Positions 36,355-45,650 are shown, numbered from the stretch's first letter. The stretch is DNA of 64,000 nucleotides from an uncultured Acetatifactor sp. (GCA_910585615.1 CAJUFO010000001.1:124001-188000); one strand, 5' to 3'. Program-made: numbers and translations. Notes: generated by a model from the letters alone, not told the origin.

Positions 36355-36668
36355 GCAAAAAATGTCATGAATGTCTCGCACAGGAACACCACCCCGCAGC
36401 ACAGCACAGCGATTCCAATCATGTTCATGCCCCTCCAGGCGGCGATGACGCCGATGATGAGCGCCAGGACTCCGGCCAGGGGCACCTGGGGCGCGGCGAG
36501 GATGGCAGGAAAGGTCATCACCGCCAGCGTTACATACGGCACATAGTATAAAAAGGAACGGATGAACGGATTCCTGATTTTCCTGCGGATTAAGGTCAGG
36601 GGCAGGATGCGGATCAGGCTGGACACCGCCGCGGCCACCAGTATGTACAGATAAATATTATGCGTCAT
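36351..36668 (-). CDS. azlD: AzlD-family branched-chain amino acid transport protein
   Basis: 105 residues, nearly all hydrophobic, four helices, with the LPLTLIRRKIRNPFIRSFLYY motif of AzlD. It overlaps azlC by 11 bases and starts behind GGAGGTGA. Family knowledge: AzlCD exports branched-chain amino acids or analogues; specificity varies. It directly precedes the trp promoter, so read-through into the trp leader is possible. Confidence 0.88.
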   Translation of the reverse strand: MTHNIYLYILVAAAVSSLIRILPLTLIRRKIRNPFIRSFLYYVPYVTLAVMTFPAILAAPQVPLAGVLALIIGVIAAWRGMNMIGIAVLCCGVVFLCETFMTFFA

Positions 36669-37422
36669 GTCCCGTCACCTCCGTCTTTTGGTCTGTGTCT
36701 GGCGCGCTGCCTGCCCCGTCCTTATCCTTTATGGGGAAGAGTATGGCCGCCGCTCCGGCAATCAGCACCGTGAGCAGGCTGATCTTCATGCTGTCGGAGA
36801 GCCTGTCGAATAAGGGGATTCTGGACACGATGAAGCTGGCCAGGAAGCTCACGAGGACCACGCCCCCCACAATCCGGCTGGCCTTTGCGGCAGGGATGAT
36901 GATGGCGATGAACATGCCGTACAGGGCCACGCTCAGTGCGCTGACCAGAGACACCGGCAGGACATTGCCCGCCACCACGCCCATGGCCGTGCCAAAAGCC
37001 CAGCTTGGCAGGGCGATTGTCATGGCCCCGTAGGTGTAGAAGGGGTTCAGCGGACCCGGCTTACCGATGCTGATGCCGAAGATTTCGTCCGTGATGCCGA
37101 AGCCCACCAGCAGGCGGTGGCCATAGCGGGTGGCGGAGTCGAATTTCTGGCTCAGGGCGCAGCTCATGAGGAGATAGCGCATGTTGGTTATCAGGATGAC
37201 AAAAGCCATCTCCAGATAGGGCGCGCCAGCCGAGATGACCGTGAATTCCGCGTATTCCCCGGCGGAGGCGTGGTTCAATATGCTGGAGAGGAACCCCTGG
37301 AAAGGGGTGAGCCCGGCTTTTTTGGCCACGATCCCCAGGGAAAAGGCCACGGCGAAGTATCCGGCGGCGATGGGGATGCCGTCCCGTAGGCCGTCAGCGA
37401 AAGCGGTTTTGTTGTTGGACAT
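36658..37422 (-). CDS. azlC: AzlC-family branched-chain amino acid permease
   Basis: 254 residues from MSNNKTAFADGLRDGIPIAAG; GAAAGGA lies before this ATG. Features of AzlC: YFAVAFSLGIVAKKAGLTPF, NHASAGEYAEF, MALSCALSQKF-like loop after ITNMRYLL, and LVGFGITDEIFG. Seven to eight membrane helices. It forms the exporter with AzlD. The adjacency to trp genes is noteworthy: the pair might export an aromatic or branched-chain amino acid, but nothing in the sequence decides this. Confidence 0.88.
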   Translation of the reverse strand: MSNNKTAFADGLRDGIPIAAGYFAVAFSLGIVAKKAGLTPFQGFLSSILNHASAGEYAEFTVISAGAPYLEMAFVILITNMRYLLMSCALSQKFDSATRYGHRLLVGFGITDEIFGISIGKPGPLNPFYTYGAMTIALPSWAFGTAMGVVAGNVLPVSLVSALSVALYGMFIAIIIPAAKASRIVGGVVLVSFLASFIVSRIPLFDRLSDSMKISLLTVLIAGAAAILFPIKDKDGAGSAPDTDQKTEVTGHDA

Positions 37423-37620
37423 ATCTGCAGTCCTTTCTGTTGCGTTCTTATGTGGGCATTGCCTGGATGCAATCAATGATATCTTATACGACTTCATAAA
37501 TTTTTTCAAGGCAAATTATTGCCGGATAAAACCGGATAAAACCGTAGCAGAGGGACGAACCGCATAAAGTCCTTTGGGCGGCTGATTTTTGGTTCCTGTG
37601 TGGATTTCATGGGAATGCGG

Positions 37621-39096
37621 TTATAAATCCTCTTCCCTGCATTTTTCTGTTTGAATGGCGGCAATGTCTTTGGCCAGCTCTTTCTTTCGCTCCAGACCGC
37701 TCTGCTTTTCAATCACGATTCGCTGTGCCTGAGGACTTCCAGCGCCGTGCAGAGATTCCGTCAGATAGCCGACGGCGGCGGTTCCTAGGGTAAGATTTTC
37801 AATGAGACGCAGTAACTGTAGACGTTTCTGTGCGGAAACACAGTCCGTTCCCGCAAGATATTTTTGGATATAGGCTGATGTCTCAGGGTTCGCCATGTCC
37901 TTTTGAGAAGGCGCGGTTACCATGAGTCCGCCGGCAATGTCCTGGGCGAGGCGGGCGATTTCAAAGGGAAAACGAGTCACGTTTTGTTTACAGACATTGG
38001 CCAGCAGTAAATCGGGAAAATAATTCCCGGCCACCGTCCGGCATCCTTCACAGGAACAGGCAATGCCGCAGGAATACATGGTCTCATTCAGGTGGGTCAT
38101 TTCCACCAGCTTGTCTCTGATATGAGAGGAGGCTGAAATGCCATTTTGCTCTGCTGCCAGGGCAGCAGCCCCGATGAGGACATCCCCCGCTCCGGTTTTG
38201 CAACCGCCGTAGCTCTGGCGGTGGTAACCGGCGAAATGTTCTACGAGAGGGGCGGCGAATTCCGTTTCTCCGTTCATGAAAATACGGTCATTGGGGACAA
38301 ATACATGATCAAAAATGACCAATGCCTCTACTCCGCCGAAAGCGGGGTTTCCGGTGTCCATGGGAGCGGCTTCCTGCTTCCTGGTATCACAGCTTTGTCT
38401 ACCGATAATCATAACGATTCCCGGAGTATTGACAGGAACAGAAAAGGAAACCGCATAATCCCTGCAGTTCATGTTGAGGGAAATAGTGGGCATGACAAGA
38501 AGTTCATGGGAATTGCAGGCCCCTGTCTGATGGCATTTTGCTCCACAGACTACAATGCCGTCCGGACGGCGTTCGGTCACGCGCAGGTAGGCATCCGGAT
38601 TGCTCTGTCTGTCCGGCGGCAGATGTCGGCTGCCTTTCGGATCCGTCATGGCCCCATCGACCACCAGATCCTGTTCCTGGCAGTTTTGCAGGTACCGAAG
38701 AAAGCGTGTGTGATAATCCGTTCCGTATTTCTGGTCGATTTGGAAGGTGATGGTAAAAACGGCATTCATGGCATCCATGCCCACACAGCGCTGGAAGCAG
38801 GAGGCGGTTTTCTGCCCTAAAAGCCTCTGCATTTTCACTTTGCGGATAAGATCCTCCCTGCTCTGATGGATATGGGTAAAACGATTGATTACATGGCCCG
38901 TAAGGTGGGAGACGGCCGTTAAAAGAGAGCGGTATTCGACATCCTGCGCCAGGTCATAGGTCATTTTAACGGCATTGAGAGAAGGCGCAAGGATAGGGTT
39001 TCCTACAGGATTGTTTATTTTTTTGCCGAGCAGATAGATTTGCATATTTAATTTTTTTATACTGTCTATATATTCTTCTCCGGTCATCAAAGACAT
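37621..39096 (-). CDS. abfD: 4-hydroxybutyryl-CoA dehydratase/vinylacetyl-CoA isomerase family protein (AbfD-like)
   Basis: 491 residues from MSLMTGEEYID (AAAGGAG upstream). All four [4Fe-4S] ligands known from clostridial AbfD are at matching positions: Cys100 and Cys104 (TASCFQRCVG), His292 and Cys299 (YHRQSYGGC). FAD-binding segments of the 4-hydroxyphenylacetate hydroxylase fold are present (KCHQTGACNSHELLVMPT). Family knowledge: AbfD dehydrates 4-hydroxybutyryl-CoA by a radical mechanism and is oxygen-sensitive. No 4-hydroxybutyrate genes lie nearby. A promoter and LacI operator upstream tie it to the BKACE operon on the other strand, so it may act on another hydroxyacyl-CoA. Confidence 0.9.
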   Translation of the reverse strand: MSLMTGEEYIDSIKKLNMQIYLLGKKINNPVGNPILAPSLNAVKMTYDLAQDVEYRSLLTAVSHLTGHVINRFTHIHQSREDLIRKVKMQRLLGQKTASCFQRCVGMDAMNAVFTITFQIDQKYGTDYHTRFLRYLQNCQEQDLVVDGAMTDPKGSRHLPPDRQSNPDAYLRVTERRPDGIVVCGAKCHQTGACNSHELLVMPTISLNMNCRDYAVSFSVPVNTPGIVMIIGRQSCDTRKQEAAPMDTGNPAFGGVEALVIFDHVFVPNDRIFMNGETEFAAPLVEHFAGYHRQSYGGCKTGAGDVLIGAAALAAEQNGISASSHIRDKLVEMTHLNETMYSCGIACSCEGCRTVAGNYFPDLLLANVCKQNVTRFPFEIARLAQDIAGGLMVTAPSQKDMANPETSAYIQKYLAGTDCVSAQKRLQLLRLIENLTLGTAAVGYLTESLHGAGSPQAQRIVIEKQSGLERKKELAKDIAAIQTEKCREEDL

Positions 39097-39113
39097 GAGG
39101 TATTCTCCTTTCC

Positions 39114-39542
39114 TCAAACAGTGTCGATGTAAGAAATCCCATATTCATCCTGCCTTCTGGTCAATGAAATTCCCTTCAGCTCCAAAATCGCAAGCTCCGC
39201 AAGATACTGCACTTCGCAACAGGGTTCCATATGGCCTGCATACATGCCATCCGGTTCTGAAATGGTGAGATGGAAATGCGGTACGCCGTCTACTATCAGT
39301 CCCTGTGCGGAAGAAAGCTCGATAGGGCGCTCAATAGTAATAAACCGATTCACCGCAGTGTCATCGGTATTTGTTATGAAATGCAGACAGGCTTTTCTTA
39401 GGGAACCGATTGCGGATAGAAGAATGCCGTTTTTAATGCCGAGGCGGGATACCTCCGCTTCTACGCTCTCTAAAACCCTCTCTCCTTTTCCAAGATGGAT
39501 GAGGACTATGCGTCCAAGTTGACTGGTTGTATAGGTTCTCAT
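39114..39542 (-). CDS. PPC/DUF296 domain protein
   Basis: 142 residues from MRTYTTSQLGRIVLIHLGKG; GGGAG is 9 nt before the ATG. The fold signature is clear: NGILLSAIGSLRKACLHFIT, then VPHFHLTISEPDGMYAGHME with the conserved histidines, and CEVQYLAELAILEL. Family knowledge: PPC domains form trimers; bacterial members are often annotated as DNA-binding, but many are single-domain proteins of unknown function encoded next to CoA-ester enzymes. It lies 17 bases upstream of the AbfD-like gene and directly behind a LacI-type operator, so it is probably an accessory of that enzyme. Confidence 0.82.
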   Translation of the reverse strand: MRTYTTSQLGRIVLIHLGKGERVLESVEAEVSRLGIKNGILLSAIGSLRKACLHFITNTDDTAVNRFITIERPIELSSAQGLIVDGVPHFHLTISEPDGMYAGHMEPCCEVQYLAELAILELKGISLTRRQDEYGISYIDTV

Positions 39543-39575
39543 ATGCAATTTCTCCCTTCTCTTTGCGCCTTCATG

Positions 39576-39623
39576 TGTGAAAACGTTTACACATACAATA
39601 ACAGAAAAAGGAGTATTTTGCAA
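39576..39623 (-). promoter_or_regulatory. Promoter with LacI-type operator for the PPC/AbfD unit
   Basis: On the minus strand TTGCAA (39623-39618), 17 nt, TATTGT (39600-39595). Immediately downstream at 39593-39576 lies an 18-bp palindrome, TGTGAAAACGTTTACACA on the plus strand. It differs at two positions from the palindrome at 40925-40942, and the promoter-operator geometry is the same. Confidence 0.75.
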
Positions 39624-39660
39624 GAGAAAATAAAAATTTTCGGAATCCTGCCCATCGGAT

Positions 39661-40689
39661 CTATATGATCCTGGGAGTGGATGTGGCATTTCCGGGAATT
39701 ATTACCGGGTCAAAGATTGCTTCCCGATTTTCCAGAGACAGATCATCGATTCTGTCCAGGACAAACTGACCGGCGGCGGTTCCAATCTCATAGGGATTAT
39801 AGTTGGCTATGGTGGGGCGGGTAGTCATGAGCTCCAGATTGTCGATTCCGTTAAAGCCAACGACAGACATCTGTTCCGGAACCGAGATATGATAGGTATG
39901 AAGCGCTTTGAGAGTGCCGATGGTCATTGCGTTATTGGTGCCCAATATGGCGGTGGGGGCATGGTCGAAATGATGAAGCATGTGTACAACGCCGTCAAAA
40001 CCGGATTTTTCCGTGAAATCCCCTTCATAGCGGTAAGGGTAATCCGTCTCTGTGTCGATTCCCGCTTCGGCCATTGCCTTGCGAAAGCCCTCATAGCGCT
40101 CTCTCGCGTTACTGAACTTATAAGAACCTTCCAGAACATAGATATTCCTGTGGCCATGCTCCAGCAGGCTTTTTGTGAGCAGATAAGTACCCAGAACATT
40201 ATTTCCGTCGGCAAAATCACCGTGGAATCCGGAAACGCTTAGCCGCCGGTTTACCAGAACAGTGGGGAGCTTCTGACTGATGGAGACAATGAAGTCGTCA
40301 TTTTCGCAAGTGGTATTGATGACAAGGGCATCAATATTGCGCCCCAGGAGCAGCTTTAAATACTGCTCTTCAGAAATCCGGCTGTTGCGGGTACTGCAGA
40401 CAATCAGATTATAATTGCTGGGGCGGATGATGTCCTCAATGGCTTTGGCCACGGTGATATGATATTGGTTGGATATATCCGAGGTAATATAGCCGATAAT
40501 GCCGGTTGAGTTGATTTTCAGGCTTCTCGCAGTAGAGTTGGGAATATATCCCAGTTCGCTGCAGGCACTTAAAATCATATCCTTCAATTCCTTTGACACA
40601 TACCCGTTGTTGTTTATAGCCCTTGAAACTGTGGCGGTAGAAACCCCGCATTTACTGGCCACATCCTTAATTGTCGTTTTTCCCCACAT
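39661..40689 (-). CDS. LacI-family transcriptional regulator
   Basis: 342 residues from MWGKTTIKDVASKCGVSTAT; the helix-turn-helix and hinge helix (VSRAINNNGYVSKELK, TARSLKINSTGIIGYI) are standard, followed by a periplasmic-binding-protein-like effector domain (ILGTNNAMTIGTLKAL; MSVVGFNGIDNLELMTTRPT). Two near-identical palindromes with the AAACGNTT-type centre lie on either side of the gene, one before the PPC/AbfD unit and one before the importer/BKACE operon. It most likely represses both until its effector, presumably the imported compound, appears. Confidence 0.92.
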   Translation of the reverse strand: MWGKTTIKDVASKCGVSTATVSRAINNNGYVSKELKDMILSACSELGYIPNSTARSLKINSTGIIGYITSDISNQYHITVAKAIEDIIRPSNYNLIVCSTRNSRISEEQYLKLLLGRNIDALVINTTCENDDFIVSISQKLPTVLVNRRLSVSGFHGDFADGNNVLGTYLLTKSLLEHGHRNIYVLEGSYKFSNARERYEGFRKAMAEAGIDTETDYPYRYEGDFTEKSGFDGVVHMLHHFDHAPTAILGTNNAMTIGTLKALHTYHISVPEQMSVVGFNGIDNLELMTTRPTIANYNPYEIGTAAGQFVLDRIDDLSLENREAIFDPVIIPGNATSTPRII

Positions 40690-40884
40690 TTTCGGCAACC
40701 TTTCCTTTCGCACGGATATGAAAATACTCATTTCCATGGGATATATTCTAATCTGATAATAAATGATTATCAGGGAATTTGTCAATCCCGCAAGAAGCGT
40801 GTTCGGCATCTGGCCGATATATCGCCTGAAGGAATGGGGATTATGCCGGAAAAATGTGGGAATAATAAAATGTAATTATGCCTA

Positions 40885-40942
40885 TTGACAAATGCGGAAT
40901 GTGAGTATAAAATAGACATCACAATGTGTAAACGATTACACA
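40885..40942 (+). promoter_or_regulatory. Promoter with LacI-type operator for the importer/BKACE operon
   Basis: TTGACA (40885-40890), 17 nt, TAAAAT (40908-40913). The palindrome TGTGTAAACGATTACACA occupies 40925-40942, about the transcription start, with perfect 7-base arms. AGGAGG follows before the first gene. Confidence 0.78.
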
Positions 40943-40975
40943 ACAGATTCAGATTGGAGAAAAGGAGGATGTACA

Positions 40976-41908
40976 GTGAAGAAAGGTAAAGAACTAAAAA
41001 CACGGCGTGGCATAGGATATGTGCTTAGAAAATACCACAATTATTATTTAATGCTCTTGCCAGGACTGATATTTGTTATACTGTTCCTCTATTTGCCGAT
41101 ACTATATAATTTTATTGCCTTCAAGGACTACAAGATTTTTATGGGGCCCTTCGGAAGTCCGTGGTGCGGCCTGGACAATTTTGAAAAACTTTTCAGGACA
41201 CCAGATTTTATCCGGATTATGAGAAACACGTTTGCGTTGTGTTTCTGGAAAATATTGATTGGCTTTCCCGTTCCGATTCTGCTGGCGCTGCTGATCAATG
41301 AAGTGGGGAATCGGATATTCCAAAGAACCGTGCAGACGGTGGTATATCTGCCTCATTTTATTTCCTGGGTGATTATTTCCACGCTGGCATCGAACCTCCT
41401 GTCGCCGGCTGACGGGGCCGTTAATCTGTTTTTGAACAAGCTTGGAGTGGAATCCATTTTCTTTATGGGCGATTCCGAATACTTCAGAGGAGTCCTGGTA
41501 GCGACGGATATCTGGAAGGAGATGGGCTGGTCGGCAATTATATATCTGGCCGCTCTGGCAGGCGTCCCAACGGATTTGTATGAAGCGGCTACAGTGGATG
41601 GGGCGAGCAAGCTGCAGAAAATGCGGTATGTTACATTTCCATGTATTCTGCCCACGGTTATTATCATGCTGCTGCTGAGAATAGGAGGGATACTCAACAG
41701 CAATTTTGAACAGGTATTTACCATGTATAATTCTTCTGTATATGACGTAGCGGATATTATTGACACCTATGTATACCGAGTGGGTATCATTCAGACACAG
41801 TATGGGTTTTCGGCGGCAGCAGGACTGTTTAAATCGATTATTTCATTCATCATGGTCGTAACATGTAACTGGCTGTCGTCTAAGGCAGGACAGGAAAGCC
41901 TGTTCTGA
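40976..41908 (+). CDS. CUT1-type ABC transporter permease (LplB type)
   Basis: 310 residues; starts with GTG at 40976, chosen because AAAGGAGG ends 8 nt upstream. Six helices, EAA loop YEAATVDGASKLQKMRYVTFP, C-terminal region GFSAAAGLFKSIISFIMVV. It is the first gene of the LacI-controlled operon and pairs with the next permease. It imports an unknown solute with the lipoprotein encoded at 42969; the ATPase must be supplied from elsewhere. Confidence 0.9.
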   Translation: MKKGKELKTRRGIGYVLRKYHNYYLMLLPGLIFVILFLYLPILYNFIAFKDYKIFMGPFGSPWCGLDNFEKLFRTPDFIRIMRNTFALCFWKILIGFPVPILLALLINEVGNRIFQRTVQTVVYLPHFISWVIISTLASNLLSPADGAVNLFLNKLGVESIFFMGDSEYFRGVLVATDIWKEMGWSAIIYLAALAGVPTDLYEAATVDGASKLQKMRYVTFPCILPTVIIMLLLRIGGILNSNFEQVFTMYNSSVYDVADIIDTYVYRVGIIQTQYGFSAAAGLFKSIISFIMVVTCNWLSSKAGQESLF

Positions 41909-41924
41909 GAACGTGGAGGTGAAA

Positions 41925-42821
41925 ATGGGCAGATCTAGACAAAAGGTAAGGCAGTCAAAGGTAGATTGTATAGTTACGATATTAATCTATATCATTTTGG
42001 TAATCATAGGGCTGATGACGCTTTTTCCTTTCATGGATGTGGTTTTCAACTCTCTGACATCCTCAAAGGAGCTGGTGGAAAATGCGAAGGCGGTAATCGC
42101 CATTCCCAAACACCCCACATTGGAGAATTATAAGTACGTATTGAGCGGAAACAGTATTTTCAGGGCTTACGGGGTAACGGTATTCAGAACGGTTGTGGGA
42201 ACATTGCTGAATTTGGTGATAACCGTGATGACGGCGTATCCGTTGTCGAAAAAGTTTTTGCCGGGAAGGAATGTCCTGATGCAGATTTTCTTTTTTACCA
42301 TGATCTTCAGCGGAGGAATGATTCCCACTTATCTGGTAGTCAAGACATTTAAGCTGAGTAATACTATATGGGCCTTGATCATACCTTCTCTTTTAAATGT
42401 GTATAACATGATTATCATGAGGACATTTTTTGAAGGAATATCGGAGGAACTGGAAGACGCGGCAAGGATTGACGGCTGTTCGGAGTGGAAAACGCTTCTG
42501 AAGATTGTCCTGCCCGTGTCGAAGCCTACATTGGCATCCATTGCCCTGTTTTATGCGGTATGGCACTGGAATTCATTCTTTGATGTGGTGCTCTATATCA
42601 CGGACAGGAAGCTGTGGCCGCTGCAGACTTTGCTGAGGGAGGTCGTACTGACAATGAGCATGGCGGAGCTCAATGCACAGATGGCAGATGTGGCGGCACC
42701 TCCTTCCTCATCGGTAATCGCTGCTACCGTTATGGTGTCCACGGTCCCGATTTTAGCGGTCTATCCATTCCTGCAGAAATATTTTGTTAAAGGCGTAATG
42801 GTAGGAGCGGTAAAGGGTTAA
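41925..42821 (+). CDS. CUT1-type ABC transporter permease (YtcP type)
   Basis: 298 residues from MGRSRQKVRQSKVDCI with GGAGGTG 4 nt before the ATG. Six helices, EAA loop LEDAARIDGCSEWKTLLKIVLP, and the family end LQKYFVKGVMVGAVKG. Second membrane subunit of the importer whose first subunit lies 16 bases upstream. Confidence 0.9.
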   Translation: MGRSRQKVRQSKVDCIVTILIYIILVIIGLMTLFPFMDVVFNSLTSSKELVENAKAVIAIPKHPTLENYKYVLSGNSIFRAYGVTVFRTVVGTLLNLVITVMTAYPLSKKFLPGRNVLMQIFFFTMIFSGGMIPTYLVVKTFKLSNTIWALIIPSLLNVYNMIIMRTFFEGISEELEDAARIDGCSEWKTLLKIVLPVSKPTLASIALFYAVWHWNSFFDVVLYITDRKLWPLQTLLREVVLTMSMAELNAQMADVAAPPSSSVIAATVMVSTVPILAVYPFLQKYFVKGVMVGAVKG

Positions 42822-42968
42822 AAGAACGGTAATAAATCATGCAGCAAAGAGGAAAGGAGGGGAACGCTGCAAAACCGGGAAACGAAAATAGATTAGAACA
42901 TATGGAATCTTAAGGAATGAGTTTCCGGACAGACAAAGGAAGCCGCCTGGGCGGCAGAAGGAGGAAGA

Positions 42969-44555
42969 ATGAAGAAAAAAGTATTAGCGATGCTGTTGGG
43001 TTGGGGACTGGTCATGACCGGGCTGGCCGGATGCGGCGGAAGCGGAGAAGGAAGTTCTGAGAATTCCCGGCCGGAGAGTACAGATTCAGCGGAAAAGTCG
43101 GAAGAAAGCAGTCAGAGCAGCGAATCGGGTTCCGATAACGAACAGGCAGATTCGGAAAGGCCTACGGTCAGCTTTGTTTTTACAAAAGGCGGATTTGAGG
43201 GATGCCCCGACAATGACGTAATCCTTCAAAAACTGGAAGAAGCCAGCGATGTCGTCTTGGATCACATTGCGCCTCCTTCCGCAAACTATGCAGAACAGGT
43301 AAATATTATTCTGTCGGGAGATAAGTCCGGGCTGCCGGATTTGGTTAAGCTGAATTCGGCGATGTTCAACGATTTATACGATTATGTGGATCAAGGTGCG
43401 CTGATGGATATGTCCGAGCTGGTGAAGCAGTGCCCCAACATTTTGGAAAACGTGCCGCAGGAAGCGTTGGACAGATGCAGTGTGGACGGAAAGCTGTATG
43501 CGATTCCGGTCTTCTGCAGCCCTAACCGCTATAATGTAGTGATCAGGCAGGATTGGCTGGACAATCTGAATCTGGAGACTCCCGTGACGCTGGAGGATTA
43601 TCATGAGGTGATGAGGGCTTTTACCTTTGAAGATCCCGATGGGAACGGCCAGGACGATACTTATGGAATGACCGGCCTGAGCATGGAGACTTTTGACTTT
43701 ATTTACGGAGCTTTTGGCGCAATGGCCCCGATTCCTTCTTATAATGCGGCCAGCACCTACTGGTATCTGGATAACGGGGAATTAAAACCCCAGGTTACCA
43801 ATCCGAAGGTAAAGGAAGCCCTGGAGACCATCAGAAGCTGGTACGAGGAAGGGCTGATCGATCCGGAATTTGTCACATGCACTACGGATGACGATTTGAA
43901 CAATAAGGCGATGAAGAACCAGTTCGGCATAAGCTATCACTGGTGGACATGGGAACCTAAGATTGAAGCACAGCTTCAGGAAGTGGATCCCAATATCTCT
44001 TTCAGGAGAATCGCTCCTCCTGTGGGCCCGGACGGACAATCCGGTATCCGCGGTGTGGGTATGCTGAACGGCTGTGTAGTGATGCTTCAAGGCGCAAAGG
44101 ATCCGGAAGCCTGCATGCGTCTTCTGGACTGGATGTATTCGGAAGAAGGTATGATGACCACCTATACCGGCGTGGAGGGGATTCACTGGCAGAAGAATGA
44201 CGATGGTACCTATGTGACGCTTCCCCAGTATGAGGAGGACGCGGCTTGGATTCAATGGTATTCCGCGTTTGAAGCGGAGTGGCCGCTGCTGCAGGTGGAG
44301 ACGCCTCTGGTGCAGTCCCGCAGGGACTCCTTTAACTGGCCCACCATTTCCAATGACGGAGACGGCCTGATTACAGAGGCGGAGGTAGAATACGGTGCGG
44401 ATCTTCAGGCATTTGCCATGGAATACTATACAAACTTTATTACAGGAAAGACTTCGCTGGACGAATGGGATAAGTTTGTAGAAGAGTGGAACAGCCGTGG
44501 CGGCACTCGGTGGACAGAAGAGATCAATGCGGAATATAAGGATAAGAGAGGATGA
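42969..44555 (+). CDS. Extracellular solute-binding lipoprotein (CUT1 type)
   Basis: 528 residues. Signal peptide with lipobox GLAGC (Cys22), then a Ser/Glu/Asp-rich linker to about residue 60. The mature fold includes a calcium-loop-like EDPDGNGQDDTYG and many surface aromatic residues (WWTWEPK; YNAASTYWYLD). AGGAGG precedes the ATG. It supplies ligand to the two permeases upstream. It is only distantly similar to the binding protein at 18910-20598, so a different ligand is likely. Its stop overlaps the alternative start of the next gene. Confidence 0.92.
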   Translation: MKKKVLAMLLGWGLVMTGLAGCGGSGEGSSENSRPESTDSAEKSEESSQSSESGSDNEQADSERPTVSFVFTKGGFEGCPDNDVILQKLEEASDVVLDHIAPPSANYAEQVNIILSGDKSGLPDLVKLNSAMFNDLYDYVDQGALMDMSELVKQCPNILENVPQEALDRCSVDGKLYAIPVFCSPNRYNVVIRQDWLDNLNLETPVTLEDYHEVMRAFTFEDPDGNGQDDTYGMTGLSMETFDFIYGAFGAMAPIPSYNAASTYWYLDNGELKPQVTNPKVKEALETIRSWYEEGLIDPEFVTCTTDDDLNNKAMKNQFGISYHWWTWEPKIEAQLQEVDPNISFRRIAPPVGPDGQSGIRGVGMLNGCVVMLQGAKDPEACMRLLDWMYSEEGMMTTYTGVEGIHWQKNDDGTYVTLPQYEEDAAWIQWYSAFEAEWPLLQVETPLVQSRRDSFNWPTISNDGDGLITEAEVEYGADLQAFAMEYYTNFITGKTSLDEWDKFVEEWNSRGGTRWTEEINAEYKDKRG

Positions 44556-44560
44556 TATCA

Positions 44561-45622
44561 ATGGATATTACATTAAGGGATAAATTTTTTGGCTGTATCT
44601 GTGGCTGTCATATTGGCTCTGCGATGGGAGCGGCCGTGGAGGGAATGACCTGGCCTGAAATTGATGAGAAATACGGTTTTGTGGAAGACTTTCTGCCCTA
44701 TGAGCATTACGGAAACGGGTGGAAGAGGGAGCCGGGAACTACGGAGGACGGCGTTGAGAGGCAGAAGCTGATGATAACTGCCATTATGGAAAAAGGAGGG
44801 CGGGTCACGGCTGAGGATGTGCGTGCCGCATGGGTGAAATATGCCAATCCCAATGCGGGCGGCTGGGTATCCGAACCATTTGAGGGGACGCTCCTGAATA
44901 TGGCGAAAACGGGTATTCCCGCAACCGATTTAGGCCGTTATTGCGATTATGCCGGTTTGAACAGCTTTTCCAGGGCGTGCCATGCTGTGGGCCTGATCAA
45001 CGCGGGTAATATCGAGACTGCGAAGGAGGATGTTCTTCAGGTGGGACAGCTGTATCAGACCGCTGAGAGCAGAGGGCTGAAGTGGGCCTGTGTGACGGGC
45101 GTGGCAATTGCCGCAGGGACTATGCCCGGCGCCACCGTGGATTCCGTCATCGGTGCAATTTATGATAACTGCGACAAGGACATGGTAGTAAAAGAGATTG
45201 ATGAGCAGTTAAAGAAAACGAGCGGATGTAAAGACATTATCGAAATGCGCAGTTACTTTGACGGTGTGTACAGCGGTTTTGGAATGCCGTATCCTTTCAG
45301 CTACGCGAATGAGGTTGTCACGAAGGGAGTGGCAATTTTCCGGATGGTGGGAGGAAATACCAAAGATGCGGTTCTTGCCGGTGTGAATATGGGACGCGAT
45401 ACGGACTGCGTAGCCGCTGTTGCGGGAGGGATTTCAGGCGCCCTTTGCGGCTCCGCCTCTCTGCCGGAGAAATGGATTACCCAGTTGGACTATGCGACAA
45501 GCATAAATCCGCATACCAATTCCAGACGTACGCTTCGGGAAAATGCGGACGGGCTTTATGACGCGTTTCAGAACCGTCTGAAAAAAGAGAAGGCCTATGT
45601 GGAGCAGATGAGTATGGAATAA
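44561..45622 (+). CDS. ADP-ribosylglycohydrolase (ARH) family protein
   Basis: 353 residues if started at 44561 (AGG 9 nt upstream); an ATG at 44552 overlapping the previous stop is possible. The C-terminal metal motif is clear: VNMGRDTDCVAAVAGGISGAL. The first metal motif, usually T-D-D-T, reads GTTEDGVERQ here, an unusual variant. Family knowledge: ARH enzymes cleave N- or O-glycosidic bonds to (ADP-)ribose with magnesium. Members encoded inside sugar-import operons are common but their substrates are mostly unknown. Together with RpiB at the end of the operon it could free a pentose from an imported glycoside; this is inference. Confidence 0.85.
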   Translation: MDITLRDKFFGCICGCHIGSAMGAAVEGMTWPEIDEKYGFVEDFLPYEHYGNGWKREPGTTEDGVERQKLMITAIMEKGGRVTAEDVRAAWVKYANPNAGGWVSEPFEGTLLNMAKTGIPATDLGRYCDYAGLNSFSRACHAVGLINAGNIETAKEDVLQVGQLYQTAESRGLKWACVTGVAIAAGTMPGATVDSVIGAIYDNCDKDMVVKEIDEQLKKTSGCKDIIEMRSYFDGVYSGFGMPYPFSYANEVVTKGVAIFRMVGGNTKDAVLAGVNMGRDTDCVAAVAGGISGALCGSASLPEKWITQLDYATSINPHTNSRRTLRENADGLYDAFQNRLKKEKAYVEQMSME

Positions 45623-45650
45623 TGCAGTGGTTTTGGAATGTCTTTGGAGG

